Of a stretch of 64,000 bases of DNA, positions 35,275 through 44,654 are shown piece after piece. Source of the DNA: Paenibacillus hexagrammi (GTDB lineage: Bacteria > Bacillota > Bacilli > Paenibacillales > NBRC-103111). A model generated the notes under the pieces. That model was not told the origin of the DNA. It worked only from the letters and a program-made list of their open reading frames with translations, and searched no databases. Both the position numbers and the translations under genes were made by a program. Numbering within the stretch: position 1 is the first letter of the stretch; every line of letters begins with the position of its first letter. Where the stretch lies: NCBI RefSeq assembly GCF_021513275.1, contig NZ_CP090978.1, positions 1,302,001 through 1,366,000 of the forward strand, read 5' to 3'.

Positions 35275-36603
35275 ATGGATACACATACCGCAGATACATT
35301 GACCAAGCATGAGCAAATTTTAAGGCATATTGAAAGCTTGAAGCTGGGCAGCCGAATCTCGGTCCGCAAGATAGCGAAGAACATGGATGTCAGCGAGGGC
35401 ACCGCGTATCGGGCTATTAAGGAAGCGGAGAATCAGGGGCTGGTCAGTACGAAGGAACGAATCGGCACCGTACGTGTCGAGAAGAAGCTGCGGCAAAACA
35501 TTGATAAGCTGACCTTTGCCGAGGTCGTGAATATGGTTGACGGACAAGTCCTTGGAGGCTCAAAGGGACTGCATAAAACCTTAAATAAATTTGTCATCGG
35601 AGCGATGGAGCAGGACGCCATGATGCGCTATATCGAAGCGGGAAGCCTGCTCATCGTCGGTAACCGGGATAGCGCCCACATCTGCGCGTTGGAGCAGGGA
35701 GCGGGCGTACTTATAACCGGCGGTTTCGATACGAGTACCGAAGTCAAGAGGCTTGCGGATCAAAGGGAGCTCCCTATTATTGTCAGCACCTATGACACGT
35801 TCACAGTCGCCTCGATGATTAACAGAGCGATTTACGACCGGCTGATCAAGAAAAAGATTATGCTTGTCGAGGATATATTAGCTTCAGGGACTTCCGTGTT
35901 TGCACTTAAGGCTAACAGCTTGTTGAAGGACTGGCAGCGGCTTTCTGAAGAAACCGGACACAGCAGATTTCCGGTTGTGGACGAGTGGAATCGGATCATC
36001 GGGGTGGTCACTTCCAAGGATATGGTTGGAGCTAGCGCCGTACAGACAGTTGACAAACTGATGACGAGAAATCCGCTAACCGTAACGCCGCAAACCTCCG
36101 TAGCATCGGCTGCACACATGATGGTGTGGGAAGGAATCGAGCTGCTGCCCGTGGTGGATACCAACCGCAAAATTCTCGGCGTGCTCAACCGGAGCGATGT
36201 GCTGAAGGCGATGCAGTATATCCAGAAGCAGCCGCAGAACGGTGAGACCTTTGAAGAATTGATTTGGTCAGGGATGGAAGAGGAGCGCGGAGAGAACGGC
36301 TCACTTCTTTTCCGCGGAGTGATCACTCCTCAAATGACCAACCACTTGGGAACCGTCTCTGAAGGTGTGCTTACCACATTAATGACACAAGCGGCATACC
36401 GGATTGTACAGGAGCACAAAAAGGGTGATTTGGTGATGGACAATATGTCCACCTATTTCTTAAAGCCTGTGCAGATTGACAGTAAAATAGAAATACGGCC
36501 CACCATTATCGAGGTAAGCCGTAAATTTGGTAAAATTGATGTGGAAATCTTTCATGCCGGTGCGCTTGTTTCGAAGGCAATGTTGACAGCGCAGGTAATT
36601 TGA
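35275..36603 (+). CDS. ytoI: YtoI family protein: HTH, DRTGG, CBS pair and hotdog domains
   Basis: 442-residue cytoplasmic protein. Domains in order: winged HTH (about residues 10-65, MDVSEGTAYRAIKEAE), DRTGG domain (about 75-180, ending ITGGFDTSTEVKRLADQ), tandem CBS domains (about 195-310, HSRFPVVDEWNRIIGVVTSKD and LLPVVDTNRKILGVLNRSD regions) and a hotdog-fold thioesterase-like domain (about 325-440). B. subtilis YtoI has the same build. The CBS pair suggests adenine-nucleotide sensing and the HTH suggests DNA binding; actual role unknown. Converges with ytpI (12-bp gap). Confidence 0.92.
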   Translation: MDTHTADTLTKHEQILRHIESLKLGSRISVRKIAKNMDVSEGTAYRAIKEAENQGLVSTKERIGTVRVEKKLRQNIDKLTFAEVVNMVDGQVLGGSKGLHKTLNKFVIGAMEQDAMMRYIEAGSLLIVGNRDSAHICALEQGAGVLITGGFDTSTEVKRLADQRELPIIVSTYDTFTVASMINRAIYDRLIKKKIMLVEDILASGTSVFALKANSLLKDWQRLSEETGHSRFPVVDEWNRIIGVVTSKDMVGASAVQTVDKLMTRNPLTVTPQTSVASAAHMMVWEGIELLPVVDTNRKILGVLNRSDVLKAMQYIQKQPQNGETFEELIWSGMEEERGENGSLLFRGVITPQMTNHLGTVSEGVLTTLMTQAAYRIVQEHKKGDLVMDNMSTYFLKPVQIDSKIEIRPTIIEVSRKFGKIDVEIFHAGALVSKAMLTAQVI

Positions 36604-36615
36604 TGCTACTGTCCG

Positions 36616-36912
36616 CTACCCCTTGCCTAACCGCTCAAAATGTCCGTGATTGCGAATGCCCGCGAATAGGTTGAAGAGCCCCAGAAGCAAGCATACGGTA
36701 CCAAATATTCGTCGGAAGCTGGAATCCTGGAAGAAGAATAACTGTGTGACAGCGATGACCGCAAGCATAAGTCCCATGGATATATTCATTCTAGAAGCGT
36801 ACAGGCCTCTCATTCGAACGTCCGCTGCACGGCGAGAGCGGATACTGAAATAGACGGAGCAGACCAGGGTAATGAGAATAAGAGCAAACAATGAAAATCG
36901 AATCCAGAGCAT
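36616..36912 (-). CDS. ytpI: YtpI family membrane protein
   Basis: 98-residue protein with three hydrophobic helices, a basic loop after the first (SIRSRRAADVRMRGLYASR) and an HGHF motif near the C-terminus, matching the YtpI family. B. subtilis ytpI is also next to ytoI. Function is unknown. ATG start at 36912 behind AAAGGACGG. Its 3' end faces ytoI. Confidence 0.8.
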   Translation of the reverse strand: MLWIRFSLFALILITLVCSVYFSIRSRRAADVRMRGLYASRMNISMGLMLAVIAVTQLFFFQDSSFRRIFGTVCLLLGLFNLFAGIRNHGHFERLGKG

Positions 36913-37008
36913 GAGTGAGAACCGTCCTTTATTTTGAAGGTGATCATATTACTGTAGCGATTTTCAGTCTAAATTGCAATTCATAAGCGGCAAAGAAGTC
37001 CCGTTCAT

Positions 37009-37524
37009 TCAATGAGCCTTCTTGACGCCTGTATCGTCAATACGGGATTCTTTAGCCGATACCCAGACACTAAGTTCCGTTTGAATTAAGATGATCGATT
37101 TGACGTCAATCGTATATTTTTTATCATGCAGCATGTAGACTCTTTGAGTAATCAGCTTTTCATAAAGTGGTCTTGCATCGCGTACGTAGGCGGCTTTTTG
37201 CCCGATTACGAGCTTCAGCTCGTTTTTCACTTCACTTTCGATCTCTTTTTGGATATCCTCGCTGATGAGCTCGTCCTGATTTTGGATTAAGTAGACATGT
37301 ACGGCGTTTATAAGCGCTTGTTTATTGCGGGTTTTAATCAAATCCTCGATATCCCCCTTTAATTCGTCGCGCTCTTCCAAATATTTATGCATCTCTATAT
37401 ATAATTGGTTGTACGTATGTTGATGGATGCTCATATAGATAGCTGCTCCGATAATCGCACCTGATAGAAGCAGCCCTAAGCTTGCCAGCAAACGATGATA
37501 TCGGGCGAACGGAGGGACTCTCAA
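37009..37524 (-). CDS. ytrI: Sporulation membrane protein YtrI
   Basis: 171-residue single-pass protein: basic N-terminus, one TM helix (LLASLGLLLSGAIIGAAIY, about residues 12-31), then a coiled-coil-like charged region (about 45-110) and a C-terminal domain outside the membrane. Matches YtrI, needed for normal sporulation in B. subtilis. Start is TTG 37524, not the upstream TTG 37545 whose codons include the SD AAAGGAGG; this gives a 4-base overlap (TTGA) with ytrH. Confidence 0.85.
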   Translation of the reverse strand: MRVPPFARYHRLLASLGLLLSGAIIGAAIYMSIHQHTYNQLYIEMHKYLEERDELKGDIEDLIKTRNKQALINAVHVYLIQNQDELISEDIQKEIESEVKNELKLVIGQKAAYVRDARPLYEKLITQRVYMLHDKKYTIDVKSIILIQTELSVWVSAKESRIDDTGVKKAH

Positions 37525-37853
37525 GTTTGATTGCCTCCTTTGCAAATCATTTGAATGAGAGAAGTGGCCAGTTGAGCCCCGATAAAGGCGGCTACAATCA
37601 GAACGATTTGTTTAATTGCCGGGTTCAAATGTCCTTCCGCGACGTGGCTTTCGATATATCGAATAGGGTCAATGGTGCCGCCGACTGCTGCGACCATCGC
37701 CCAGATTTTAATATTTTCCGAAATGGTAAGCATCTTTTCCGTAGGTGACTGCATGGTTAATACGGCGGCAATACCGCTGAGCATGCTGCCCCCAAAGACA
37801 ACACCAAAAGAAATGCAAAAGTAAACGATCATATTTGCCCAAAAGCTGTACAT
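37521..37853 (-). CDS. ytrH: Sporulation protein YtrH
   Basis: 110-residue membrane protein with about three helices, beginning MYSFWANMIVYFCISFGV and containing GVVFGGSMLSGI and the second helix WAMVAAVGGTIDPI. YtrH is made in the mother cell under SigE. Start ATG 37853 fits the family, with AAGAAGGGA upstream at a long spacing; the longer upstream ORF runs into the dnaE region and is discarded. A good SigE promoter lies 44 bp upstream. Its stop overlaps ytrI (TTGA). Confidence 0.88.
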   Translation of the reverse strand: MYSFWANMIVYFCISFGVVFGGSMLSGIAAVLTMQSPTEKMLTISENIKIWAMVAAVGGTIDPIRYIESHVAEGHLNPAIKQIVLIVAAFIGAQLATSLIQMICKGGNQT

Positions 37854-37896
37854 AGCGATATCGCGTCCCTTCTTAAGTAGCAGATTTCCTCTGTAC

Positions 37897-37926
37897 AATG
37901 TATGGGTAGGCATGGCCATATTATGA
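37897..37926 (-). promoter_or_regulatory. SigE-type promoter of ytrHI
   Basis: On the minus strand: -35 TCATAATA (37926-37919), 14-bp spacer, -10 CATACATT (37904-37897), which fits the SigE -10 consensus CATACANT exactly. It lies 44 bp before the ytrH start, in the ytrH-dnaE divergent region. Confidence 0.7.
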
Positions 37927-37974
37927 TAATACAGTGCAAAATTTAAAGCGTTCGGCACACAGGAGGGTAAGAGA

Positions 37975-40900
37975 GTGGGTACATTCGTACATCTGCATGT
38001 GCATAGTGAATACAGCTTGTTGGACGGCGCAGCACGCATGGAAGATCTTGTCAAGAGGGCGTCTGAGCTTGGCATGTCCTCTCTGGCTTTAACCGACCAT
38101 GGTGTTATGTACGGCGCAATCGCATTTTATAAGGCCTGTAAGCAGCATGGGATTAAGCCAATTATCGGCTGCGAGGCTTATTTTACCGCTGGGTCTATTC
38201 GGGACAAGGGAACTCGACAGGAGCAGCCGATTTATCATTTGATATTACTGGCCAAGAATATGACGGGCTATCAGAACCTGATGAAGCTGTGTACAATTGG
38301 GCATTTAGAAGGCTTTCACTATAAGCCTAGAATTGATGCGGAACAGCTGGCGAAGCACGCCGAAGGTTTGATTTGTTTAAGCTCTTGCCTCGGTTCAGAG
38401 GTGTCCCAGCACCTGCTTCACGATCGTAAAGAAGAAGCGCGCAAGGCGGCGCTGCGGTACCAAAGCATCTTCGGTGAGGATTTCTTTCTGGAAATCCAAG
38501 ACCACGGCATGATTGAGCAAAAGAAAGTGATGCAGTCCATGATCGAGCTGAGCAAGGAAACGGGAATTCCTCTCATAGCTACGAATGATGTGCATTATGT
38601 GAATGAACCGGATCATGTTGTTCAGGATATTCTCATTTGTATCGGGACGGGTAAAACCGTTGAAGATACCGACCGGTTGCGTATGGGCACCAGTCAGCTT
38701 TATCTGAAAAGCAGCGAAGAAATGGAGCGGCTGTTCAAACATGTGCCCGAGGCCATTGCCAACACGCAGCGGGTTGCAGATCGATGTCAGCTTGAATTGA
38801 GCTTCGGACAGTCTATTTTGCCGCAGTTCCAGCCCATCCCGGAAGGAATGACGGCAGGCGCTTATTTGAAGACTCTTTGCGAGCTGGGCATGGAGAAACG
38901 TTATCGAGGCATGGCAGACTGGCAGACAGAGGATTCAAAGCTCAGAAAGCAAGCCGAGCAGCGGCTGCATTATGAGCTTGGTGTTATAGAAAGCATGGGC
39001 TTTTCCGATTATTTTTTGATTGTATGGGATTTTATCCGTTTTGCCCATGAACACGGTATTATGACGGGTCCGGGCCGTGGATCATCAGCGGGAAGTCTGG
39101 TTGCTTTCGTACTTGGAATTACGAACGTTGATCCCTTGCAGTATAAGCTGCTCTTTGAGCGCTTCCTGAATCCGGAACGAATTACGATGCCGGATATCGA
39201 TATTGACTTTAACGACGAGCGTCGCGATGAGGTCATCGATTATGTAGCATCCAAGTATGGTCATGAACACGTCGCTCAGATAATTACCTTCGGAACGATG
39301 GCGGCTAAAGCGGCTGTTCGTGATGTTGGAAGAGTGCTGAATGTTCCGTATGGAGAAGTAGACCGTGCTGCTAAAATGATTCCACATCAGCTTGGCATGA
39401 CGTTGTCCGAAGCGCTGCAAGCAAGTCCGGATCTTAGAGCGGCTGCCGCCAAGCAGCCGAAGACGGCGGAGCTTCTGGATATGGCAATGCGGGTGGAGGG
39501 CATGCCGAGACATGCCTCTACGCACGCAGCCGGCGTCGTCATCTCCAGAGAGCCTTTAACGCATTATGTACCGCTGCAGGAAGGCACCGGACATACGGCG
39601 CTCACGCAGTATACGATGGAGCATCTGGAGTCGATCGGATTGCTTAAGATGGACTTCTTGGGACTAAGGACGCTATCGATCATTGAGCGAACGCTTCGCT
39701 GGATTCAAGAATTGGAAGGGAAGCCGCTTGATCTTTCCAGCTTAGATATGAATCAGGACCCATTGACGTATGAACTCCTAAGCAGAGGAGAAACGACCGG
39801 CGTATTCCAGCTTGAGTCAGCGGGAGTAAGGAGGGTGCTCAAAGATCTGCGGCCTTCCGAATTTGAAGATATTATTTCCGTTCTAGCCTTGTACCGGCCG
39901 GGTCCCATGGAATTTATCCCTAAATATATTCATGGTAAGCATGGACAAATCAAGGTGGAGTACCCGCATCCGACGCTGGAACCGATTCTTAGGGATACGT
40001 ATGGCATCATCGTTTATCAAGAACAGATCATGCAAATTGCTTCTACGATGGCCGGATTTAGTCTCGGGGAAGCGGATCTATTACGAAGAGCGGTTTCGAA
40101 GAAAAAGCGTGAGGTGCTCGATGAGCAGCGCAACCACTTTGTAACAGGCAGCCTGCAAATGGGCTTTGCAAGTGAAGATGCGAATCATGTGTACGATATG
40201 ATCGTCCGCTTCGCTGATTACGGATTTCCGCGAGCTCATGCTACAGCTTACGGAGTGCTGGCTTTTCAGACTGCGTATCTGAAGGCTCACTATCCGATGC
40301 ACTTTATGGCATCGATGCTGACAGCGGTTATGGGCAACCATCGGAAGGTAGCGGAATACGTTGACGAGTGCAGGAGGATGAAAATGTCCGTGCTGCCTCC
40401 TGATGTGAACGTCAGCGGCACGGTGTTTACTCCCGATCTGCAGGGCGGGATCCGTTTCGGTCTGGCGGCCATTAAAAATGTCGGCACGCAGGCGATTGAT
40501 GCGATCATCAGCGAGCGGAAGCAGGCTCCGTTTGAGAGCCTTTTGGATTTTTGCCGCCGTGTCGATCTTCGGGTATGCAATAAAAGAGTCATAGAGTCAT
40601 TAATTCAAGGCGGCGCCTTTGATACGATTGGCGGAGGACATCGGGCTCAATTGATGTCCGTTCTCGACGAGACCATTGCTTCTGCGACAAAATGGCGCAA
40701 AGAACGCGACGATTTACAGCTCCACTTGTTCGGCTTTGTGGAAGAGCCCAACTGGGATGTGGAAGTTCCTGATATCCCTCCAATGCCTCAGAGCAAGCAG
40801 CTTGAGCTAGAGCGCGAACTGCTCGGTATGTATATTTCCGGGCATCCTCTGGATGAATATGGAGAACTGCTGGAATCACTGGAAGCTGATAAGCTTCATG

Positions 40901-41742
40901 AGCTTCAGGAACTCCCCGATAACAGCGAAGTTATCGTAGCGGGAATGATTCTCTCGAATAAGACGATCGTCACCAAGAAGGGACTGCCGATGGCGTTCAT
41001 GGAGCTAGAGGATCGCATTGACAAGGTCGAGGTCGTCTTGTTCCCCGAGACCTGGAAGCATGCCGCTCCGCTCGTGCACAAAGGGCGGCTCGTCCTCGTC
41101 CGCGCGAAGCTGCAGCTGCAGGATGAGGACCCGCCCAAGCTGCTCGCGGAGCAGCTCGTCGCGCTGGACGACTCTGCGGCCGTCCAGCGGCTTCGCAGGC
41201 AGCCCGCGCGCGGGGCTGCCCAAAGCCCCGGCAGCGCGCGCAGCGGCGCAGCCCAAGGCCCCGGCAGCGCGCGCAGCAGCGCAGCCCAAAGCCCCGGCAG
41301 CGCGTGCAGCAGCGCAGCCCAAAGCCCCGGCAGCGCGCGCAGCGGCGCAGCCCAAAGCCCCGGCAGCGCGCGCAGCGGCGCAGCCCAAAGCCCCGGCAGC
41401 GCGCGCAGCGGCGCAGCCCCAAATGCTCGCACAGCGGCGCAGCCTGCGCGGGAAGTGGCTGCCCGGCCGCAGGCCGTGGGCAGCGCAGCAGACCCACCCG
41501 CCGAGGCTCCGAAGGAGCAGCGGGTGTTCGTCAAGATCTCGGCTGACTGCGAGCAGCCGGATAAGCTGCTTCAGCTGAAGACGTTGCTGAAGCTGCATAA
41601 GGGCCAGCTCGCGGTCGCGCTATTCTACGAACGCGGCGGCCGGCTCCTGGCCCTCAGTGATCAATATCGGGTGAACGATTCCCCCGAATTGATTCGCATG
41701 ATTGAGGTCATCATGGGTAAAGATTCAGTGAAAGTGAAATAA
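37975..41742 (+). CDS. dnaE: DNA polymerase III subunit alpha
   Basis: 1255-residue replicative polymerase of the DnaE type. Domains: PHP (about 1-250, HLHVHSEYSLLDG), polymerase palm/catalytic part (about 280-560, with GPGRGSSAGSL and the acidic PDIDIDFNDERRDEVIDY), finger/beta-binding region with HHH (about 560-950), OB-fold (about 985-1075, VIVAGMILSNKTIVTKKG), C-terminal domain (about 1170-1255). Residues 1083-1148 are six copies of an 11-residue repeat encoded by a 33-bp minisatellite, an insertion not expected in DnaE. GTG start at 37975 behind GGAGG. Divergent from ytrH. Confidence 0.95.
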   Translation: MGTFVHLHVHSEYSLLDGAARMEDLVKRASELGMSSLALTDHGVMYGAIAFYKACKQHGIKPIIGCEAYFTAGSIRDKGTRQEQPIYHLILLAKNMTGYQNLMKLCTIGHLEGFHYKPRIDAEQLAKHAEGLICLSSCLGSEVSQHLLHDRKEEARKAALRYQSIFGEDFFLEIQDHGMIEQKKVMQSMIELSKETGIPLIATNDVHYVNEPDHVVQDILICIGTGKTVEDTDRLRMGTSQLYLKSSEEMERLFKHVPEAIANTQRVADRCQLELSFGQSILPQFQPIPEGMTAGAYLKTLCELGMEKRYRGMADWQTEDSKLRKQAEQRLHYELGVIESMGFSDYFLIVWDFIRFAHEHGIMTGPGRGSSAGSLVAFVLGITNVDPLQYKLLFERFLNPERITMPDIDIDFNDERRDEVIDYVASKYGHEHVAQIITFGTMAAKAAVRDVGRVLNVPYGEVDRAAKMIPHQLGMTLSEALQASPDLRAAAAKQPKTAELLDMAMRVEGMPRHASTHAAGVVISREPLTHYVPLQEGTGHTALTQYTMEHLESIGLLKMDFLGLRTLSIIERTLRWIQELEGKPLDLSSLDMNQDPLTYELLSRGETTGVFQLESAGVRRVLKDLRPSEFEDIISVLALYRPGPMEFIPKYIHGKHGQIKVEYPHPTLEPILRDTYGIIVYQEQIMQIASTMAGFSLGEADLLRRAVSKKKREVLDEQRNHFVTGSLQMGFASEDANHVYDMIVRFADYGFPRAHATAYGVLAFQTAYLKAHYPMHFMASMLTAVMGNHRKVAEYVDECRRMKMSVLPPDVNVSGTVFTPDLQGGIRFGLAAIKNVGTQAIDAIISERKQAPFESLLDFCRRVDLRVCNKRVIESLIQGGAFDTIGGGHRAQLMSVLDETIASATKWRKERDDLQLHLFGFVEEPNWDVEVPDIPPMPQSKQLELERELLGMYISGHPLDEYGELLESLEADKLHELQELPDNSEVIVAGMILSNKTIVTKKGLPMAFMELEDRIDKVEVVLFPETWKHAAPLVHKGRLVLVRAKLQLQDEDPPKLLAEQLVALDDSAAVQRLRRQPARGAAQSPGSARSGAAQGPGSARSSAAQSPGSACSSAAQSPGSARSGAAQSPGSARSGAAQSPGSARSGAAPNARTAAQPAREVAARPQAVGSAADPPAEAPKEQRVFVKISADCEQPDKLLQLKTLLKLHKGQLAVALFYERGGRLLALSDQYRVNDSPELIRMIEVIMGKDSVKVK
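41221..41418 (+). repeat. 33-bp in-frame minisatellite inside dnaE
   Basis: Six contiguous 33-bp units starting at 41221, 41254, 41287, 41320, 41353 and 41386, nearly identical, very GC-rich. In the dnaE frame each unit encodes QSPGSARSGAA with a few substitutions (G for S, C for R, S for G). It lies between the OB-fold and C-terminal domains, so it probably forms a flexible linker of variable length. Confidence 0.95.
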
Positions 41743-41768
41743 AGGTCTTCTCCTCCGCATATATATAG

Positions 41769-41808
41769 AAACCCGGCATGATTCAAGAACTCGAAGAATC
41801 CGGGTTCA
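41769..41808. repeat. Inverted repeat between dnaE and pgpA
   Basis: AACCCGG and CCGGGTT arms with inner ATTC/GAAT pairing. No T-run follows; GTGAGGAGG, the SD of the next gene, begins a few bases later. It may be a weak terminator or a leader hairpin. Confidence 0.5.
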
Positions 41809-41824
41809 AGTGAGGAGGAATACG

Positions 41825-42325
41825 ATGACCGAACAGCATATCATTCAACTGCTGCAAAAGCGCGGCGTAACCATTGATCAAATTGCCGATATCGTGTATA
41901 AGCTTCAGAAGCCTTATAATCCTGCTCTTCAGGTAGAAGAATGCATCGAAAGCGTATTGGCTGTACTATCCAAGCGCGAGGTTCGATATACACTGTATAC
42001 GGGAATTGCGCTTGATGAACTGGCCGAGAAGAAGCTTCTCCCGGAACCGCTGCAATCCATTATGGAGGTTGATGAGCCTCTATATGGAGTTGATGAGACT
42101 CTGGCACTCGGAATTGTCCATGTATACGGGATGATCGGCCTAACGAGCTTCGGCTATTTGGACAAAGAAAAAATCGGCATCATTAAAACATTAAATGACA
42201 AAAAATCGGCCGTTCATGTCTTTTTGGATGATCTTGTTTGCGGTTTGGCAGCAGCCGCTTCTGCAAGAATCGCCCATCAGAACGAGAATGCGCCGGATTA
42301 TAGCGAGAAATTAGAGTTGGATTAG
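41825..42325 (+). CDS. pgpA: Phosphatidylglycerophosphatase A family protein (YutG-like)
   Basis: 166-residue protein of the PgpA/YutG family, which dephosphorylates phosphatidylglycerol-phosphate in phospholipid synthesis. The N-terminal LLQKRGVTIDQIADIVY and C-terminal VHVFLDDLVCGLAAAASAR segments are typical of the soluble Firmicute form, which has fewer hydrophobic helices than the E. coli enzyme. Start ATG 41825 behind GTGAGGAGG. Function is inferred by family only. Confidence 0.8.
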   Translation: MTEQHIIQLLQKRGVTIDQIADIVYKLQKPYNPALQVEECIESVLAVLSKREVRYTLYTGIALDELAEKKLLPEPLQSIMEVDEPLYGVDETLALGIVHVYGMIGLTSFGYLDKEKIGIIKTLNDKKSAVHVFLDDLVCGLAAAASARIAHQNENAPDYSEKLELD

Positions 42326-42510
42326 CGGGCAAACCCGAATCCTGGCCTCTTTTGACGAAAGTGCTTTGTTGCGGGAAAAAGAGTACTTATGATATCATTA
42401 TTCCATTGTGTATGCCTAATCTTTCATTTGCACTTCATTTATGAGGCTGCTGCAGGGGTCATCTTGTCGAAATGGAAAGCTGACCGTTTCAGCATGTACT
42501 CATATGGTTT

Positions 42511-42542
42511 GTTTAAGGAGCTTGTGAACAAGCTCTTTAAAC
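42511..42542. repeat. Near-perfect 15-bp inverted repeat upstream of the accDA cluster
   Basis: GTTTAAGGAGCTTGT, 2-bp spacer, ACAAGCTCTTTAAAC: one mismatch over 15 bp. It lies 28 bp before the ATG of the 62-residue ORF and is followed at about 18 bp by a T8 run that directly follows the SD AGGAGG. It could be an operator, an mRNA-stability hairpin or an attenuator. Confidence 0.7.
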
Positions 42543-42570
42543 ATGCACTTATTTAGGAGGTTTTTTTTAC

Positions 42571-42759
42571 ATGTGGACGGTGATTTACATAGCTCCTACC
42601 GCGAAAATTGCAGAACGAATCAAACAGAGGTTATCCGAGGAAGGCTTTCTTGTACAAGTTCGCGGAATCAGTCTGTCCAAAAATCAGTTCGAGATTCTCG
42701 TGCCAGAAGGAGAACTGGAAGAAGTGCAGGAAGTGCTCAATTCAATTTTACATAGATAG
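42571..42759 (+). CDS. Small conserved protein (DUF2007-like fold possible)
   Basis: 62 residues, starting MWTVIYIAPTAKIAERIKQ and ending EEVQEVLNSILHR. The pattern of a short beta strand, helix, strands and C-terminal helix resembles small ferredoxin-like putative signal-transducing proteins. SD is AGGAGG followed by T8 and then ACATG, an unusual spacing of about 11. It lies 64 bp before accD and probably shares its transcript. Its role is unknown. Confidence 0.75.
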   Translation: MWTVIYIAPTAKIAERIKQRLSEEGFLVQVRGISLSKNQFEILVPEGELEEVQEVLNSILHR

Positions 42760-42823
42760 GCAAATGCGGAAGTAAACATGGCTTGTTAGGTTATACGATA
42801 AAAAGCCAAGTAGAGGTGGAACA

Positions 42824-43690
42824 GTGCTAAAGGATCTATTTCAAAAACGAAAGTATGCGACGATTCCTTCCGAGAAGACAAAGCGGGAAATCCCTGAAGG
42901 CTTAATGAATAAATGCCCGGAGTGCGGTACCATCCAGACGAGTAAAGAATTGGAAAAGAACTTGAAGGTGTGTACAGCTTGCGGCTATCATTATCGGTTA
43001 AATGCGATGGAACGCATCCAGATGACGCTCGATGAAGGCGAGATTATCGAATACGATAGCGAGATGATATCAGAGGATCCTTTACAGTTTCCTGACTATA
43101 TGGGCAAGCTGGATAAAGCCCGAAACGCGACTAGCTTGAGGGATGCTATCGTGACAGGTGAAGGTACGATCGGCGGATTCCCGGTTGTAGTTGCTGTTAT
43201 GAGCTTTGATTTCATGGGCGGATCGCTTGGCTCCGTTGTTGGTGAGAAGATTACTAGAGCCGTAGAAACGGCTTTAGAGAAGAAATGTCCGATCATTATT
43301 TATTCCACATCCGGCGGAGCGCGCATGCAAGAGAGCATACTGAGTTTAATGCAGATGGCGAAGACAAGCGCAGCTTTATCCAAGCTGAGTGAAGAAGGCG
43401 GCTTATTCATTTCTGTTATTACGGATCCAACCTTCGGTGGAGTATCAGCGAGCTTTGCGATGCTAGGCGATATCATTTTGGCCGAGCCTGCGACATCCTT
43501 TGGTTTTACAGGACGCCGGGTTATCGAGCAAACGATCAAGCAGAAGCTGCCTGAAACCTTTCAAACCTCGGAATTCAACCTGGAGCATGGTCAACTGGAT
43601 AAAGTGGTGAGCCGAAAGGATCTGAGGCCCACGCTGATTAAGCTGCTGGACATGCACGGAGTGAAGGGGGAAGAGACACATGCCGGGTGA
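42824..43690 (+). CDS. accD: Acetyl-CoA carboxylase carboxyltransferase subunit beta
   Basis: 288-residue subunit of the carboxyltransferase that moves CO2 from biotin to acetyl-CoA, the first step of fatty acid synthesis. An N-terminal C4 zinc finger (CPECGTIQ and CTACGYH, about residues 31-55) precedes the crotonase-like domain with [17 protein letters not shown] (about 162-178) and [12 protein letters not shown] (about 204-215). GTG start at 42824 behind AGAGGTGG. It overlaps accA by 11 bp, as is usual for these obligate partners. Confidence 0.97.
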   Translation: MLKDLFQKRKYATIPSEKTKREIPEGLMNKCPECGTIQTSKELEKNLKVCTACGYHYRLNAMERIQMTLDEGEIIEYDSEMISEDPLQFPDYMGKLDKARNATSLRDAIVTGEGTIGGFPVVVAVMSFDFMGGSLGSVVGEKITRAVETALEKKCPIIIYSTSGGARMQESILSLMQMAKTSAALSKLSEEGGLFISVITDPTFGGVSASFAMLGDIILAEPATSFGFTGRRVIEQTIKQKLPETFQTSEFNLEHGQLDKVVSRKDLRPTLIKLLDMHGVKGEETHAG

Positions 43691-44654
43691 GATGCCCTTT
43701 GAACAGCCGCTGGCCGAGCTCAAAAGCAAGATTAACGAGCTTAAGAAATTTGGTGCGGAGAAGCAGATTGATTTTACGGAAGAAATCCGTCGTTTGGAGG
43801 AAAGATATGCTCAACTAGAAGACGAGCTTTACGCCGGTATGTCTTCCGCTGAGAAGATGCAGCTTGCTCGTCATCCTCAGCGTCCGACGACGATTGATTA
43901 TATTCAAGCCATTTTCACTGATTTTATTGAATTCCATGGAGACAGGCTGTATGGTGACGATCTTGCGATCGTAGGCGGATTGGCCAAACTTAATGGAATT
44001 CCCGTTACGGTAGTCGGCCATCAAAAAGGGAAAGATACCAAGGACAATATTGCCCGTAATTTTGGATGTCCTCATCCGGAAGGCTTCCGGAAAGCACTTC
44101 GTCTGATGCGTCAAGCGAATAAGTTTAATCGTCCGATTGTGACGTTTATCGATACCAAAGGCGCATTTCCCGGTAATGCGGCGGAAGAACGCGGACAAGG
44201 TGAAGCGATTGCCAGAAACTTGCTGGAGATGGCCTCTTTCCGTGTGCCGATCATCTGTGTCGTCATTGGCGAGGGCGGGAGCGGCGGAGCGTTGGCTCTT
44301 GGGGTAGGCAATAAAGTGTTAATGCTGGAGAACGCTATTTATTCGGTTATCAGTCCGGAAGGTGCGGCATCCATCTTATATAAAGACGCTTCGAAATCGC
44401 TGCATGCGGCTGAAGCGATGAAAATTACCGCGAATCATATTCTCGAGCAGAAGGTGATTGACGGTATCATACCGGAACCTAAGGGTGGAGCACATCGGGA
44501 TCCGTCAGCGCAAGCTGAGTTCATCAAGACAGCTGTATGGGAGCAGCTTCAACCGCTGCTCAGCATGACGGAGCAGGAACTTATCGACGACCGCTACCGA
44601 AAATTTAGAGAAATCGGTCGGTTTACATTCACTCAGGAGGGTAATCATGCGTAA
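43680..44654 (+). CDS. accA: Acetyl-CoA carboxylase carboxyltransferase subunit alpha
   Basis: 324-residue partner of AccD. Conserved segments: [17 protein letters not shown] (about residues 68-84), [11 protein letters not shown] (about 118-128), [11 protein letters not shown] (about 139-149), [21 protein letters not shown] in the central region and [13 protein letters not shown] (about 200-212). The N-terminal helix carries [11 protein letters not shown] 43680 lies inside accD and the stop overlaps the pyk start by 8 bp, so accD, accA and pyk appear translationally coupled. No pfkA lies between accA and pyk. Confidence 0.97.
   Translation: MPGEMPFEQPLAELKSKINELKKFGAEKQIDFTEEIRRLEERYAQLEDELYAGMSSAEKMQLARHPQRPTTIDYIQAIFTDFIEFHGDRLYGDDLAIVGGLAKLNGIPVTVVGHQKGKDTKDNIARNFGCPHPEGFRKALRLMRQANKFNRPIVTFIDTKGAFPGNAAEERGQGEAIARNLLEMASFRVPIICVVIGEGGSGGALALGVGNKVLMLENAIYSVISPEGAASILYKDASKSLHAAEAMKITANHILEQKVIDGIIPEPKGGAHRDPSAQAEFIKTAVWEQLQPLLSMTEQELIDDRYRKFREIGRFTFTQEGNHA

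Noticed and set aside
40905..41598. Long open frames on both strands across the dnaE repeat region, including a frame with PKAPAARAAAQ repeats
   Set aside because: High GC and the 33-bp repeat keep all frames open. The dnaE frame is continuous into a recognisable C-terminal domain; another frame would need two compensating errors.
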